Assembly: GCA_910589415.1 (NCBI GenBank)
Contig: OU342635.1
Span: 12,710,001-12,774,000 of the forward strand
Origin: Malachius bipustulatus
Lineage: Eukaryota; Arthropoda; Insecta; Coleoptera; Melyridae
DNA length: 64,000 nt
Direction of reading: 5' to 3'
Numbering within the stretch: the stretch's first letter is position 1; every line of letters starts with the position of its first letter. Below are positions 1 to 12,845 of the stretch, piece after piece. A program made the translations under genes and the position numbers. Below the pieces are notes generated by a model. That model was not told the origin of the DNA and made no database searches. It saw only the letters and a program-made list of their open reading frames with translations.

Positions 1-205
1 AGTTCAATATGATATTGCTGATCCAATTCGGGGAATTTTCCTAATAATCGCCTAAATAAATCGATGCATTATTGCTACATTAAATAATTATTGTTATTAT
101 TGGTCTTCTGGGTTTTCGATATGATTTATTTCTGTATGATCTCGGTTTTAAATTGTAACGGATTGGCCTTAAATCAGTTATCAGTTATTTAATTTGGTCA
201 TTATA

Positions 206-758
206 TACATCCGCGGCTCCTACAGTTGCACTATGGCGCCTATATAGCGGTGGAGGACATACCTATAGTAACACCAGGAAGGTATTAATTTGCTTTGCAA
301 ATTAAAGATAAGCGAACAAAAGGGCATCAAAAGAAGATCTTCCTGAGTGCGGGCCTGTTTAGAACAGCGAAAATCACAATAAACATGCAAGGTCAGAGTG
401 TCGAGTGGACGGCGGAAACTCGTAATATCAACACCAGAGCCGGTCTGGTAACATACGCAACATACATGGCATGCAAACGTAGTCGGAATATAATTGCGAG
501 CAATGTCGCGTATTTTGGAATATAAATGCAAAATAAATGCAAAATTCAAAATAATAACTGTGCTATTGTTAATCTCGAAGATATTCCTTGCCCTGAAAGT
601 GAAAAAAATAGAAACTCGACCGTAGTGCCAAAGAGGCCTTAGTGGTGACCTTGATATTAGTTTGCAATGGCTGTTTTTATAGCTTCTTACCCACCCAGCA
701 CCCCTATTTCGCTCCTCGGTCCCAAAAAAATTGATGAAACGTAGGAGCCGCGGATGTA
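206..758. mobile_element. MITE-like element with 18-20 bp perfect terminal inverted repeats
   Basis: The two ends are exact reverse complements (TACATCCGCGGCTCCTAC on the left, its complement at 741-758), each next to TA. The interior has no coding capacity that I recognise; small open frames on both strands inside it look like chance. Size and structure fit a non-autonomous DNA transposon, probably with a TA target duplication, although the GC-rich CCGCGG core differs from the CAGGG-ended families elsewhere in the window. Host sequence on both sides (1-203, 761-950) shows nothing recognisable. Confidence 0.6.
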
Positions 759-959
759 TACAATTACCTTTAATTTCACTTAGCTAACACTATTTACTTA
801 TGTATAGCACAAGACGTGGTTTATATTTATTTCAAAACACATATGAATTTTATTTCCTATATAGTCTCTACTGATGGAGAGGGTTGAATTATCTCGGGCA
901 TTATTCTGGAATTAAATTATACGTAATTATTATGATGAATTAACTTATTCCTAGGATTT

Positions 960-1560
960 ATGTTACAGCGTACGATTCGTCTAATTTGCGATATGACTTC
1001 CGATGGTCCCGCTATCTCGATGGTCCTGCCTGAAGGTGGAGTTCTTCTTCTTTGTCCTAGACTTTATCCCATCTACTTGGGGTCGACCTTTTTTGTCCGC
1101 ACCCTTTATTCAGCACATATCGAGGATATGTGGCCTTCTTTCAGGTCTTTCTGGACCGTTTTGTCAACCAGTGGCGGATGTCTTCCACGTATGGGTTCTG
1201 TCGTCGGCAAGACCAGGGCCAAGACTCACAATATGGTCGTTTGGGCGCCTGTGGATGTGGTCTAACCATCAGGGCGTTTCTCTTTCACCTTGTCTACTCT
1301 CGAGGCAACTTTAAAACTTCTTTTTATTTACTCATTTTGTCAAGTAGTGTGATACTCGGTGACCAGCGTAACGTTGTGCACTTCTGTTGTGTGTAGTTTG
1401 TTTAAATGGTGCTTGCTTGTTGCCCAGCATTCTGATCTGTACAGAACAGCAACTCTAATTAATGACTGTTTTGTACATTTGCCATTTGATCTTGCGAGAG
1501 TCTTTTTCCTGTCACACATTACGCCTGTGAGTTGTCCCCACTTCATCCATCTACTTGTTG
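960..1560 (-). pseudogene. RTE-like LINE reverse transcriptase 3' end, decayed
   Basis: Read on the minus strand, 1340-1546 gives a frame with the motif VAVLYRSECWA next to KLHTTEV. This matches the C-terminal thumb region of RTE-type reverse transcriptases (usual pattern RP.LLYGSECW...KLHVAEM, often annotated as craniofacial development protein 2-like). Farther along the minus strand, through frame breaks (about 1250 down to 1000), come an RGRHPP / DLKE segment and a TKKVDPK segment followed by an acidic stretch, the usual end of these proteins. Only the 3' end of the element is present, and stops and frameshifts make it non-functional. Several open frames on the opposite strand are shadows of it. 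Confidence 0.75.
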
Positions 1561-3520
1561 TGTGAGTTACATCATTATCTCTTTACCATCATTGCTAAGT
1601 ATTGAGCCTAGACATATGAACTGAGTCAGCGTTGGTAGTGATGTGCTTCCTTATTGAAATATTTATATATTGTCAGAGGTAGTGATGCCATCGAAAACGC
1701 ACATGTCAGAACCACATCATCGGCATGAAGGATATTCCAAGGCAGTGGCTTTGTTGTGAGAGAAAAATCCAGGGGGGGGGGTTACGCCCATGGAGACTTC
1801 TGATCTATTCGTTGAATACTACCGAACCCCAAAGTTACAACAAATTTAACCGGGAGCCAATTCCCATAAGGATTTTGCGGGCTCCTTTCTAATTAACTCA
1901 ATTAGCTAATTGGTGGCTTTATGAAAAATAAGAACCCCAGGGTATAATGATACATGCAATATTTGGTGAAAAACTAGATGAAATAAACTTTTGAAATATT
2001 CCCGGGAATAGTAATTGCATTATCGTGTAAAATTTTATGGCCTCTGCTCTAAACATGCGTCGTTAAAACATTCGGCACATTTAACAAGTTTATCCTCTGT
2101 TTATCACTTTGCAGAGGGAAATTCTTATTTTTGTTTCAGTATAATTGTAATGGTGGGACTGATATTCGGAAAATTTAGCTCCGGCTAAATTCACTAAAAA
2201 AGTTTTATGAAGAAAATGTACTTTTATCTTTGTGCTCTTTTTATTACACTTTTATAAATAAATTTAAAATTGAACCTCCTATTCCACAGATCAGATAAAA
2301 TAGCTTTCACCCAAATCTGTAAATCATTTTTACACGTTTTTTTGGTCTCCTTTCTGTCTGCCTGCGCAAATATTGCAATCGATTCTAAACTAACTTCCCG
2401 AATAGTTAGAGATTTGAAAATTTGTACATAACTATAGGAACTGGATGAAATTGCGAAACTATCTCACTTTTTTGTCTGTCTGTCTGTTAGGCGAAATTTT
2501 TCAAATATCCCGAACACCAATGAGAAAGCACTTATCTAGAGCCATGCACAAGTATCTGTCATAATTTTATCAACATGTTTAAGGCCAATTACAAAATTTT
2601 CGCACGCATACAAAACTATGAAGCATAAGATAAAGGGTTAGCAATTAAAGACCCAGTCCTTAGGACTCAACAAACTAATTGAGTTTACAATCATGTGAGT
2701 CAGTAGAGCAGCCAGTTCCTTAACAGATTTCATTAGATCTAACAAGCTGTGTGACCATCGTGGGATATGAGAACGTAATCTATTCCACTTTAAAGGATGA
2801 CACCCAACGACGGGAGAAAAGTGATCTTGTCAACAGTAGGTAGTCATACTAATATTTTCTTACTACATAGACAACGCCGTACCTACAAACGTGTAATAGA
2901 AGCAAACTTCTAACCGCAGCAGATCATTTCGATTTATCAGAAAATAAATTCAGAGATGATTGAGTCATTAACTATCGGGAGGATCGCCACCAAAGTGTGA
3001 CGGATGTTGAGAGCCTATGGAATTTACCCGTGCTCTGGAAGGTAAGAAGGGAGGACGATGCTTATCCTCGATCTAATACCACAAAGTTAGTGGCTGATTT
3101 GCAATAAATCACTTACAGAAGTATGGAATCAGGAAATTATCGCAAAATAATTTTTGACGGCGATCATGCCTGTTAGAAGTCCCACAAATATGATCACGTG
3201 GTTTCTTTGTCACTCCTTTGTGTGCTTTTGTGATGATGCACTCCATAAGTCCACAATGACAATGAAGTATTTGATTGAAAAAGCGTTGTCCATAATTTTG
3301 AAAATGGGAGAAGCCAGGTTCACAAGTTTTGGATTGGGCTCGCCTCAAGACTAATTTTTCGATCATCGAGAAGTAGCATTGAGACTCAGGGATGAAATAG
3401 GCAAAAAGTCAACAATTCTTAATCGGTAGATGGGACTCTAATAACCATTACTACGCAGGAATATGCCAGTCATTAATTATTTATTAACACTTTTTGAACA
3501 GCTCCGTCATCATTACTCAC
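1561..3520. other. Non-coding, no recognised gene
   Basis: AT-rich sequence immediately downstream of the Bruno exon donor, so most likely intron. It holds a run of G (about 1772-1781), two CTGTCTG-type microsatellite tracts (about 2355 and 2474) and open frames of up to 85 codons around 3109-3366 on both strands that match no family I know. The next Bruno exon, which should carry the RNP1 half of RRM1, was not found here. Confidence 0.5.
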
Positions 3521-3849
3521 CCTTGCTTGCTCCTGTTCCCTTGTCCCTGAGAACGTTGATGGAATGTACGCGGCCGTATGCCTCGAACATCCGTTTTAGG
3601 TCGTTCTCGTCCATGCTTCTGGGCACTTGTCCGACGAACATCTTGATTGTGTCGCCGTCAGGTTGCTCCTGCGGCGATGGGTCCTGACCGCCGCCGACAC
3701 CTACACCACACCCGACGTTGTGCACCGTGCCCAGAGTCACGTCCATTGTCTTCAACCCATTGCATCCTCCACCCGTGTTGTTGTTGGGAGTAGAACTGGA
3801 GTTGTTGTTTGTGGTGTGCGAATTGTTGTTGTTACTCATCGCCAAGGTG
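3521..3849 (-). CDS. bru1: Bruno/CELF family RNA-binding protein, exon with start codon and first half of RRM1
   Basis: CELF/Bruno proteins bind U/GU-rich elements in mRNA and control translation and alternative splicing; Drosophila Bruno 1 (arrest) represses oskar translation. On the minus strand an acceptor (TTTCTTTCATGTTTCAG ending at 3850) opens an exon with an ATG at 3839. The exon encodes about 107 residues: an Asn/Ser/Thr-rich segment (residues 1-22), a Gly-rich segment (45-51), then RRM1 from about residue 61 with the RNP2 motif [10 protein letters not shown] and the strand SINVLRDK. It ends at GASKG with the donor AAGG|GTGAGT (GT at 3520-3519), a phase-1 intron just before RNP1, a position where CELF genes are commonly split. 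IKMFVGQ plus SINVLRDK favours the Bru1/CELF1-2 type over the CELF3-6 type. The frame is open to the acceptor, so an isoform could read in from an upstream coding exon. No other exon of the gene was found. Confidence 0.87.
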
Positions 3850-6327
3850 CTGAAACATGAAAGAAAAATATTATTTATCTACCTATTATCTTAGCATCTA
3901 TTATACAGGGTTCACGGTATTTTTCAAGATTATTTTTTCTTTCAAGACCATGATGTCAAAAAAAGAAAATTAATAATTAATTTTAGTTCCAGTATTGTTC
4001 ATAAACTAAGAAAAGGTTTTCATCCTGGTCGCCCTCCTGGTCGCCCTCCTGGTCGCCCTCCTGATCCATTACGAAGTTATACGTGAGGTGTGAAAGAGTC
4101 TGAAAGAGTGTGACCGTATGACTTAACAGCGTGTCTTATGCGAATTTCCCTTGTGTCAACTGGAGTTTAACGTGAAGCTTCCAATGTTACCTCATAAAAA
4201 GAAATTACAAGGATAACCTTGCTGGTCTCTACGACCTACCCATTTACAAGGAAAAGTTATGTCTACGAACTCACACCTTAAAAGAACTCGCCCTACATCT
4301 TGTTAAAGTCACATTATTCTGCGTGACATTCAACATCTTCCAGAAGACTCGGAAGACTTTTACTGATTAAACCATCCGACAACATAAAAGAGCCGACATG
4401 ACTACCGTCTTTAACTTCGACGGGGGCAATAGAGAAGGGATATTCAGAGAAGTTCGGCGTTGTTGAAAGAACAGTTCGTTTGCCTCTAATGGTATAAAAG
4501 CTTTACTGTTTCCTTGAAGTTTGTTGCAAGGGAACAGTGAACCGTAACATCCGACATAGTTGCTCAAACACCTATTATGCAACAGCTTTCGGGAATGCAC
4601 TAGATACCTAGTTCCTTTAATTTAACTGGAACGGTGGTGCACTCCTGCTATATGCCTGCGTATATCTCAAAAGCGTTTAGAATTTTCAGCTGCTTTCCAT
4701 TTACAGTCACATATTTTTCCATTTTTAGAGAACCCTTTGCGAGTTATGCTAGAAGTAGCAAATTGGAACCTTTATTGTCTCCTCGATTAACGGTCTGTTT
4801 GATGAGCTTTTTCACTTAAATCTCGTCCATCATGTAACACTTCTAGGCTCCGTGGAGCCCAATTGACATGATTGGTCGGTAGACGACACCCATGCACTTT
4901 AAACTTCGTTCCACTGCAGTAAATGCTCAATATACACTCATTGATCCTTACCCGGAAAACTGCAAACACTAAGAGACGGTATTTTAGGGATATCTTTTTT
5001 TTATTGACTCGTATCACTTTTAGAAATGATAACGTAACTCCTTCTTATTCTTTGATTGTGATAAAAAAGTGAAACTGAATCCTCTATTCTCAGTATTTTT
5101 ATCATTGCCATAACTTTTCCAGGTCTACCCGGCCAAAATGAACAGGATACGGATTCCACCCCCGTAACAACACAACTTATGATGTTATTATATCATTAGT
5201 ATTATTATATTTCCTGGGGCTTTTTTGGAGATTCACTCTGAGCTTCGGTCATTAAACTTTCCCTTAATGTACTCTTTCAGTGTCAATGCCTTCTATCCTG
5301 CTTCGCTGAAAAACTTCAGACATCTATCGCAGCGTAAAATTCTGATGTACATAATGCTAGTCCTCGAGATAGATGAATAGTCTCTATTCTGTATCTGTAT
5401 AAAAATTTGTTCATGCCAGGGCGTGTTCATGTTCTTTAATGAGTCCCGTGGCAAGTTATAGTTGCTTGCTCTTGAGATTCAAGTGCTCTAGCAGAAGATT
5501 CGCCTGGGAAATGCGGAAAATGCATAAAGTAATGCATACCGAAATCGAACGACTGACTCGTTTTACTTACTGCGAAGCTTTTCTTTAGTTAGATTTTTAC
5601 CGCTTTTTATTAAGGAATAATGAGACACGGGAGAAAAACTCGAATATTCTGGATCGTTTTTGCTTATTCTTTTCTAATTTGTCTAAATCGATGCAATAAA
5701 CGGCTTATTTATAATAATATGAACTAATATAATTAATAAAATATTCAAACCTGGATCATGGACAAATGATTCCCATAAAATAATTGTATGTAGCTCAGTT
5801 GGGTTTGCTTCAAAATAAAGTGAGTCTACTTGTGGAGTGATTTTATGTCTCCAATACATTTTTTGAAGGAGAAAAAACATAAATATGAAAATGATGTTAC
5901 GTATTATGTAGGTACTTAATACGCAAAAAGAGAATATGAATTTTTATACAAAAAAATGTCTGTAAGCACCTGAGCTCTTATGAAAGGGAGTTTTACAAGG
6001 AAATGTGATTTCTCCAAGTCTCCTTCTAATTGTTCAGCAACTTTCTTAAAAGTTACCTTGTTAATAAAATTCCTCTCAGGACCAGAAAGTGGCAAACCAT
6101 TGAAAAAAAAATTCTGGAGTTTTTATGGGACGTTGAAAATGAAATAATTCCATGAAATGATTTCCAAATAAATAAAAGTAATTAGACGAATTTTTTTGCA
6201 ATACATTAGAGGATTCGTTACAGTCATCTTTACATTAGGTATTATTCATTGCATTGAGGAGATCCGTTTCTGTTAAATTATTATACAGCGTTGTCATCAG
6301 CTAAGGGCGCTTCGGTCTACTCGTATA
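3850..6327. other. Upstream intron or 5' flank of the Bruno exon; short tandem repeat at 4025-4062
   Basis: No gene recognised. About 3.5 tandem copies of a 12-bp unit (TGGTCGCCCTCC) lie at 4025-4062. The remainder is AT-rich with only short chance frames. Because it lies directly 5' of a splice acceptor on the minus strand, it is probably intron. Confidence 0.5.
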
Positions 6328-7319
6328 CAGGGTGCACCATGTATCCTTCTCTATATTGCTACCTATTAACGCTAACAGATACAGGGTCGGTTAAACAAGT
6401 ATAAAGAAGCGCAATTTTGTGGCCATCTCGAATCAGTCAAGACATACAAAATATATGTGACCGTTCCTGAAATATCCTGAAAAAACTGAAAAATCGATAT
6501 TTCTTATTTTTGCCATTTCCTTTTTATTATTGGAGATTAATAAATAATTTTTTGTGGGCTTACATAAGTCGTCAGGAGCTACCCATCTGACATTTCAAAA
6601 ATGTTCAAAGCCTACTAGATCCCAGGATTTTCATAGACAACTTTCGTTTTTCTTATGGCCACCATATTGTTTTTTATGTTGTTCTGTATAAAAAAAATCA
6701 TAAAAACTAAAAATTGTTAAACTTCAAAAAATAAATTAAAAAATTTTTTATTCTTCTTTTTTCTTCACAAAAAAGACAACTTTTAAGACCGAATTTCATA
6801 GATAAAATAAATTAAGAAACCATAAGGCAAGCACTGTTTTGGCGTATTTTACAAATGTTGACGTTTTTCGACGATTTTTTTTTGTTTTTCTTTGAAAAAA
6901 GAAGAAAAAAATTTTTTTTTGAAGTTTATTAATTTTTGGTTTCCATTATTTTTTTCATATCGAAGACATAAAAAAATAATATGGCGGCCATAAGAAAAAC
7001 GAAAGTTGACTATGAAAACTTTTGGTTCTAGTCGGCCTTGAAAATTTTTGTGATGACAGATGGATAGATCTTAACGGCTTATGTAAGCCTACGAAAAATT
7101 ATTTATTAATTTCCAATAATAAAAAAGATATGACGAAAATAAGAAATGTCCTTTTTTCAGTTTTTTCAGGATATTTCAGGAACGGTCACAGATATCTCGC
7201 ATGTTTTGACGGATTCTAGATGGCCACAAAATAGCGCAACTTTTCTCTAATTTAACCGACCCTGTATCTCTTAGCGATCAGGAGATAGCAATATAGAGAA
7301 GGATACATGGTGCACCCTG
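6328..7319. mobile_element. Palindromic (foldback) CAGGGTGCACC element, copy 1
   Basis: The left end CAGGGTGCACCATGTATCC is repeated in inverse at the right end, and TA flanks both sides (6326-6327, 7320-7321). The two halves are reverse complements of each other nearly all the way to a centre near 6820, so the whole ~1 kb is one imperfect hairpin. Arms include the blocks GGCCATCTCGAAT and GGCCGCCATATT and no transposase. The TA duplication and CAGGG end fit a non-autonomous IS630/Tc1/mariner-type element. A second copy in opposite orientation is at 22096-23095. Arm differences (AAGTATAAAGAAGCG in the left arm, TTCTCTAATTTAACC in the right) allow the two arms to be told apart. Confidence 0.85.
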
Positions 7320-7321
7320 TA

Positions 7322-8416
7322 TAGCTCCTAAAACAACGAGGCTAGAAGTTTCGTTTGTATGTCAATCTACACTGTTTGTAAGAGTCTATTTTAGGAAAAT
7401 ATTTTCGAGCTTACAAGGTGACAATAAGTGTGATCATATGAAAATCGTTTTGTTATTTAATAAGACACCCTATTATTTTTTTTTCATATTTTAGTTCACC
7501 TTTATGCACTTCATCAATAAAAAAAAGTGTTTTCTTAGTCTGGTATTTTAGGAGAAATAAACTAAAAATGGAAAAACAAAAAATTTGCGGACTAGAAATA
7601 AAAAATTAAAAAACTGTAAGGACAATTTTATGACTCATGCACGGTTTGATATATGGAGTGAGTTGAAAAGGTCTAAAGTTACAGAAAACCTATTTACATT
7701 TTGTAAATTTTGTACAAGGTTTCCAAAATTATGATCGAACCAAGACAAATTTCAAACAAATATTTCTCACGTTTCTCAAATGGAACCCCTGAAAATTTTC
7801 CCACAACTAGATGCAGAACTGAAAAACGAATCTTTTTTGTAACAGCAACTGTAGGTACTCAAATTCTCGACGGTTTTCTAGATAATTATGAAAAACCATT
7901 TATGTTACTTTCCGCAGTAAATTTTTATTAACAGAATACCTAGGCGGCTATAGAAAAAATTAATTCGTTGGTATGACAATAATGTTATCAATTATTCGCG
8001 TAATCTTTTGACATTACCTGTAAGATAATGCCGCGAAAATTTCCCCAATGGTAGAGATGCCTTAGTTCTTCAATTTACAAACTCTACCGATAGATGTCGA
8101 AGTCTATCTCATGTCAGTTTTCATCACCATCTGTTAACTGACATCCTTACTGTTGTTGTAAAAAATTTTCACGCGTGGTTTTTAATTACGTGCTCATTTT
8201 CGCCTTAGGGCATCTAATCGTACTAAAGGGATAGTTGCCCTAGTTGATCTAAGGCACGTTGTAAAGATTCCAAGGTATAGATGTTCTTCTTGTGGCATCT
8301 TTACTGTTCAATAAAAATTGATTGATTTAAAAATTTTCGTTCATTTTGACATCACTTATAAACTATAAATATTTTTAGAGATGTGAACGATATATCGTGC
8401 GAATACCGAGTCTTTA
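7322..8416. other. AT-rich spacer between two palindromic elements
   Basis: No gene, RNA or clear repeat recognised. The open frame at 7710-7931 (73 codons) matches nothing I know and lies in sequence of the same composition as its surroundings. Confidence 0.5.
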
Positions 8417-8418
8417 TA

Positions 8419-10255
8419 CAGGCTGTCCCAAAACTCAACGTCATCCCTTGAAGGGCAGGTAGGCCAAGTCATGACTGACCAGAATATCATAAGATGATCT
8501 CAGTAAAAAATTGTTTATTTTCGAGATAATGGGACTTTTATGAATTTTGTGAAAATCGATACCTTAGATCTGTTTTTCGAGTGTCACAGTTGCAAAATTT
8601 CATATTCTTACATTCTTAATTTTGTTACGCAATGCTGAATAGCCCCATTAATGATTAAGTGCCGAAGAAATATTCTAGTGCCCTACCTTTTAGGAAAATT
8701 ATTAATTTTTTTGCCCGATAGAAAATTTTTGTTTTTTCATGTCACAACTTTGCCACTTCATACATGAAAAAAAATTATCCCGTGAACCTGGCAAGTTATT
8801 CCTAAAAATTACCCATTTGATCTAGTTTCTGCAATGGTGCAATATTTTGTATGCTTTACTTTAGGAAAAAAAGATATTGCTGTTTGACTGCAAAAGGAGC
8901 GCAATCATATCAATAATAATCTGAGAGGCGTACACAATAAAAATACAGTGTGTTTTGTAATTGAATGTCAATATTTAAGGGGGTGATTTTTGGGTTCATT
9001 TTAAGAACAAAACTTCATAAGAACGTATGTCCTAAAAGTCTTAACTTTTGAGATACAGGGTGGTAAAATTTTATTAAAATTAATAATTTTTCGTAATTTT
9101 TGTAATACCGCTCTGGATATTTTAATGAAATTTCGTATACAGGTATTACGTATCAATGGGCATTTTTTCATGTACCAAGTTTCCTTCTTTTTCCACTAGT
9201 GACGATGGTGCACGATCGTGCAGAATTTTACCGGCATATTTTAGCAGACATTGATGGTACGCCACTGATTTCTGTTCAAATAGAAAACATTTTTGGAATC
9301 CCCATTCATTTCCAAGCAAGTTTGATCACTTGTTTTTTTTCAGTCCGATGCACTGTTTCCGCCTAAAAAAATAAAATCTGTTTCTCTACATGGTCACAAG
9401 GTTGTCGTTAAAATGACAATAAAAAAATATAAAAATACGCAGGTAAAATTTTGCACGATCGTCACTAGTGGAAATAAAACGAAATGTGGTACATGAAAAA
9501 ATGCCTCTTGATGCGTTATACCTGATGTATACGAAATTTCATTAAAATATCCAGAGCGGTATTACAGATATTATAGAAAAATTATTTATTTTTAAAAACT
9601 TTACCACCCTGTATCTCAAAAGTTAAGACTTTTAGGACATACGTTCTTATGAAGTTTTCTTTTTAAAATGGACCCAAAAATCACCCCCTTAAATATTGAC
9701 ATTCAATTACATAACACATTGTATTTTTATTGTGTACGCCTCTCAGATTATTTATTGATATGATTTCACAATGCGCTCCTTTTGCAGTCAAACAGCAATA
9801 TCTTTTTTTCTAAAGTAAAGCATACAAAATATTACACCATTGCAGAAACTAGATCAAATGGGTAATTTTTAGGAATAACTTGCCAGGTTCACGGGATAAT
9901 TTTTTTTCATGTATGAAGTGGCAAAGTTGTGACATGAAAAAACAAAAATTTTCTATCGGGCAAAAAAATTAATAATTTTCCTAAAAGGTAGGGCACTAGA
10001 ATATTTCTTCGGCACCTAATCATTAATTGGGCTATTCAGCATTGCGTAACAAAATTAAGAATGTAAGAATATGAAATTTTGCAACTGTGACACTCGAAAA
10101 ACAGATCTAAGGTATCGATTTTCACAAAATTCATAAAAGTCCCATTATCTCGAAAATAAACAATTTTTTACTGAGATCATCTTATGATATTCTGGTCAGT
10201 CATGACTTGGCCTACCTGCCCTTCAAGGGATGACGTTGAGTTTTGGGACACCCTG
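8419..10255. mobile_element. 1.84-kb palindromic CAGGCTGTCCC element
   Basis: TA-flanked (8417-8418 and 10256-10257). The left end CAGGCTGTCCCAAAACTC is mirrored at the right end by GAGTTTTGGGACACCCTG. The two arms stay complementary for roughly 800 bp each (for example 9054-9075 GAGATACAGGGTGG against its complement near 9605). They meet around a ~200-bp unpaired loop at about 9240-9440 that contains GGTACGCCACTG. There is no coding sequence. This is the longest near-perfect palindrome in the window apart from the nested array at 32375-35650. Confidence 0.85.
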
Positions 10256-10259
10256 TACA

Positions 10260-10955
10260 TCGGAAATATTCTCTGTATGATTCTAAACGTTTATACATGG
10301 AAAAATTGTTAGGTTTAGTTGCAATGAATTACCTCAGAACCTATACTGGTGTTGTTGCCAACAATTACATTGAAACAATTTATCATAATTATTGGCAACT
10401 CGCCTATGTAAAAACACTCAGTACCTACTCGCATGGTTAAAAGGAAATATTTGCTGAAATTCGAAAGGCATTGGATTCCAAGAAAACTAAGAGAAGCCTT
10501 AAGAATAATACATAGTTAATGCAATTGTAATTTTCATAACTAAATGGAGGGTTTTTCTTTGTTTGTTTGAAAATTATAGTTATTGTTTATTGGGGAATAT
10601 TTATTGATTTGCTACTTTTAATAATAAAAATACTTAAGATAATTGTTGTTTTCAGTGATCAATTCGTCATGGCATCACTTCCAATTTTTCATGCAGTCAT
10701 AATAACTACTCAAATTATTTATTTAAAACATCAAAACCATTTATTTTTTGACTAAAAAAAACAACCATCGTTGGACTCTCATTTGTTTGGCTTAAGTATG
10801 ACAAATCTCCCGGAATTACCATATTCAGTGACATCAAGTGTATATACGAGCATATTATTTTCTTCCGTAATAAAAATGAAGTATGCGATACAAGAATGAA
10901 TTGGCATGATTTATATCCTCGGAGAATGCTTAAAGAATTGACTTCTAGGATCCAG
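10260..10955. other. Unassigned AT-rich spacer
   Basis: Lies between the palindrome and the transposase relic that starts near 10960. No family recognised. The minus-strand open frame over 10715-11122 is a shadow of that relic. Confidence 0.45.
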
Positions 10956-10959
10956 AGTG

Positions 10960-11212
10960 TACAAAAAGAGGTTTCCTGGTAGAAAGCACGCAGATGCAAG
11001 ATCATTTCAAAAATTGATGGATAGATTTGACACGACTGACAGTTAAATATTATGAAAAGGCCGTAATAAATGAAGAAAATGAATTCAATATTATTGCAAG
11101 TAGTGTTGTTGAAGACCAACACAGAAGTTCAGCAGACATTAGTGATTTGCTGCACATAAGTCAAACTTCACATTTTGAAGAAACTAAGTTCCAACGCTTT
11201 CTGCCAACATGA
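10960..11212 (+). pseudogene. Mariner/IS630-like transposase relic, N-terminal DNA-binding part
   Basis: Forward frames read RFPGRKHADARSFQKL and then, past an in-frame stop, NEFNIIASSVVEDQHRSSADISDLLHISQTS (split here as NEFNIIASSVVEDQHRSS and ADISDLLHISQTS). This is the pattern of the DUF4817 plus helix-turn-helix N-terminus of insect mariner-type transposases: a RxxP...F..L.RF segment, then an R.IA...GIS-type recognition helix. The DDE domain is not found. It is the same protein type as the fuller gene at 25565-26665. It lies directly left of a diverged foldback element (11290 onward) that may once have been its terminal repeat. Confidence 0.65.
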
Positions 11213-11289
11213 GCAAGCACTTCCCAGTTGACTTGTCAAAGCCTAGAATTTCAACTTCACGAGGAGTCTTGTCTCTCTAGGGTAATAGT

Positions 11290-11870
11290 TATAGAAGATC
11301 GTTAAATTAAAGAAAAGTTGCACAATTTTATGTTTCATAAGAATCTGAAAAATATGAGAGTTTCAGTCGTTGCTGAAATATCCTGAAAAAACTGAAAAAT
11401 CGAAATTTCTTATTTTTTGCCTACTTGATCCTAGAATTTTCATACTCAACTTTTTATTTTCGAAAAATAGAAGAAACTATCTTCATCGAATAAGCGAAAA
11501 CTATTCGCCGAAAAATCAAGGGAAGCAATATGACGTCATACTAAAGGTATTCAAAGCAAAATATTTAAACTCTTTTTCAATTTTGGAAAAAAAATTCTTT
11601 TGAATTTTATAGAGTTTTTGTTACGTTAATTTTTTTAATGCAGAATGACATGAAAAATCAATATAGCGGCCATAAGAAAAACAAAAGTTTAGTATGAAAC
11701 CTCCGGGATCTAGTGGGCTTTGAAAAATTTTGTGATGTGAAATGTATACCGTTATATGACTTATGTGAACCTATAAAAATAATTAATTAATTTCCAATAA
11801 TAAAAAAGATATGGCTAGAATAAGAATTTTCTATTTTTAGGTGTTTTCAGGATATTTCATCGGCGACTGA
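11290..11870. mobile_element. Left part of a diverged foldback element related to 6328-7319
   Basis: Shares with the 6328-7319 family the blocks AAATATCCTGAAAAAACTG, GGCCATAAGAAAAAC and TTTCCAATAATAAAAAAGAT in the same order around a central hairpin. The outer arm (11305-11360, GTTGCACAATTTTATG) pairs with 12850-12890, which is cut off by the LINE insertion at 11871-12845. A degraded third relative lies at 30121-30520. Confidence 0.7.
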
Positions 11871-12845
11871 AGTAATTTTGATAAACAAAAGAAATTATGT
11901 TTAAACAAACTCAAATTTAGCAATGAAAATCTTTATGAAATAGAAAATTCCAGCAATAAAAACAAAAAAAGAAAAATCCGTTCAATCTTAAGAGAAAGAG
12001 CATACAATGATTGGTGTGGGTTATCTCAGAAAGGACAAGGTGTCATTTTATATCAAGAAGTAAAAGTAGCTAACAACTGGATTTATAAAAAGAATGGCTT
12101 AAGCTGCTCAGAATGGAGAGATTGTCTTAAAATGACATGCAATGTAGCAGCAGTTCGCAGTATTCCCGGACGCAGTATCCACACAAACCACTGCAGACAT
12201 TGCAGTGAGTATGAAACCCTTGCACATGTGTTAGGATATTGTCATTACGGAGAAACTTTACGAATCAAAAGGCACAACGATATAAGAGAAATGTTGGCGA
12301 ATGCGTTACTGGAAAAAGGTTTTGAAGTACACCAAGAAATATCTGGATTATCCATTGAAGACAGCATCAGAAGAATTGACATTTTGGCAATAGATAGAAA
12401 ACTGGATAGAGGATTCATAATTGACCCTACAATAAGATTTGAAAAACACCAAAATCAACCAGAGGACGTCCACTTAGAAAAATGTCAAATTTATGAGCCA
12501 ACTATACCACATTATAAATCCAAATTTCAAGTTAAAAATATTGAAGTTATTGGACTATTTTTCGGCTCTAGAGGAACTTTAGTTAAAAAATATATTGAAT
12601 TTAGGAAATTTTTTGGATTAAATAAATCTTTAGACATGGAAATTGTAATCAAAATTCTGAAAAGTTCAACATACATTTTAAGAAATCATCTTTTTGGTTT
12701 TAAACCGAAATTATAATAATTTTTTTTGCAATAATTTTCATTTAATAATTTTATTTTATTTTTAAGTAATATTTTGTATACTGTGTCTTAGGGCAAACTG
12801 GTATGCCAGTCAGTTGTTTAAATAAACTTTATATATATTTTTATT
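11871..12845 (+). pseudogene. 5'-truncated R2-type LINE with restriction-like endonuclease
   Basis: One open frame runs from 11871 to the stop at 12714-12716; the first ATG is at 12132, but homology begins upstream of it. The protein end has a CX2CX7HX4C zinc knuckle (HCRHCSEYETLAHVLGYC) followed by a restriction-like endonuclease core in which RRIDILAID gives D-X14-D, close to the PDX12-14D of R2-class elements. Reverse transcriptase is missing, as expected from 5' truncation. A ~130-bp AT-rich 3' tail follows. The sequence interrupts one arm of a foldback element: the arm stops after GGCGACTGA at 11870 and resumes near 12846, so this LINE came in later. The frame is intact, suggesting a fairly recent copy, but it cannot be autonomous. 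Confidence 0.8.

Noticed and set aside
1777..1805. Shared ACGCCCATGGAGACTT sequence at about 1783 and 54962 as a repeat family
   Set aside because: Only about 22 bases match and flanks differ; too short to support an element.
3109..3366. 85-codon minus-strand frame as the next Bruno exon
   Set aside because: It lacks the RNP1 sequence (KGxxFVxF type) and any RRM pattern.
3843..3845. TTG at 3845 as Bruno start codon
   Set aside because: Eukaryotic nuclear gene; an in-frame ATG two codons downstream (3839) is the better start, and the TTG is simply open frame after the acceptor.
10715..11122. 135-codon minus-strand frame
   Set aside because: Shadow of the forward transposase relic; no motif of its own.
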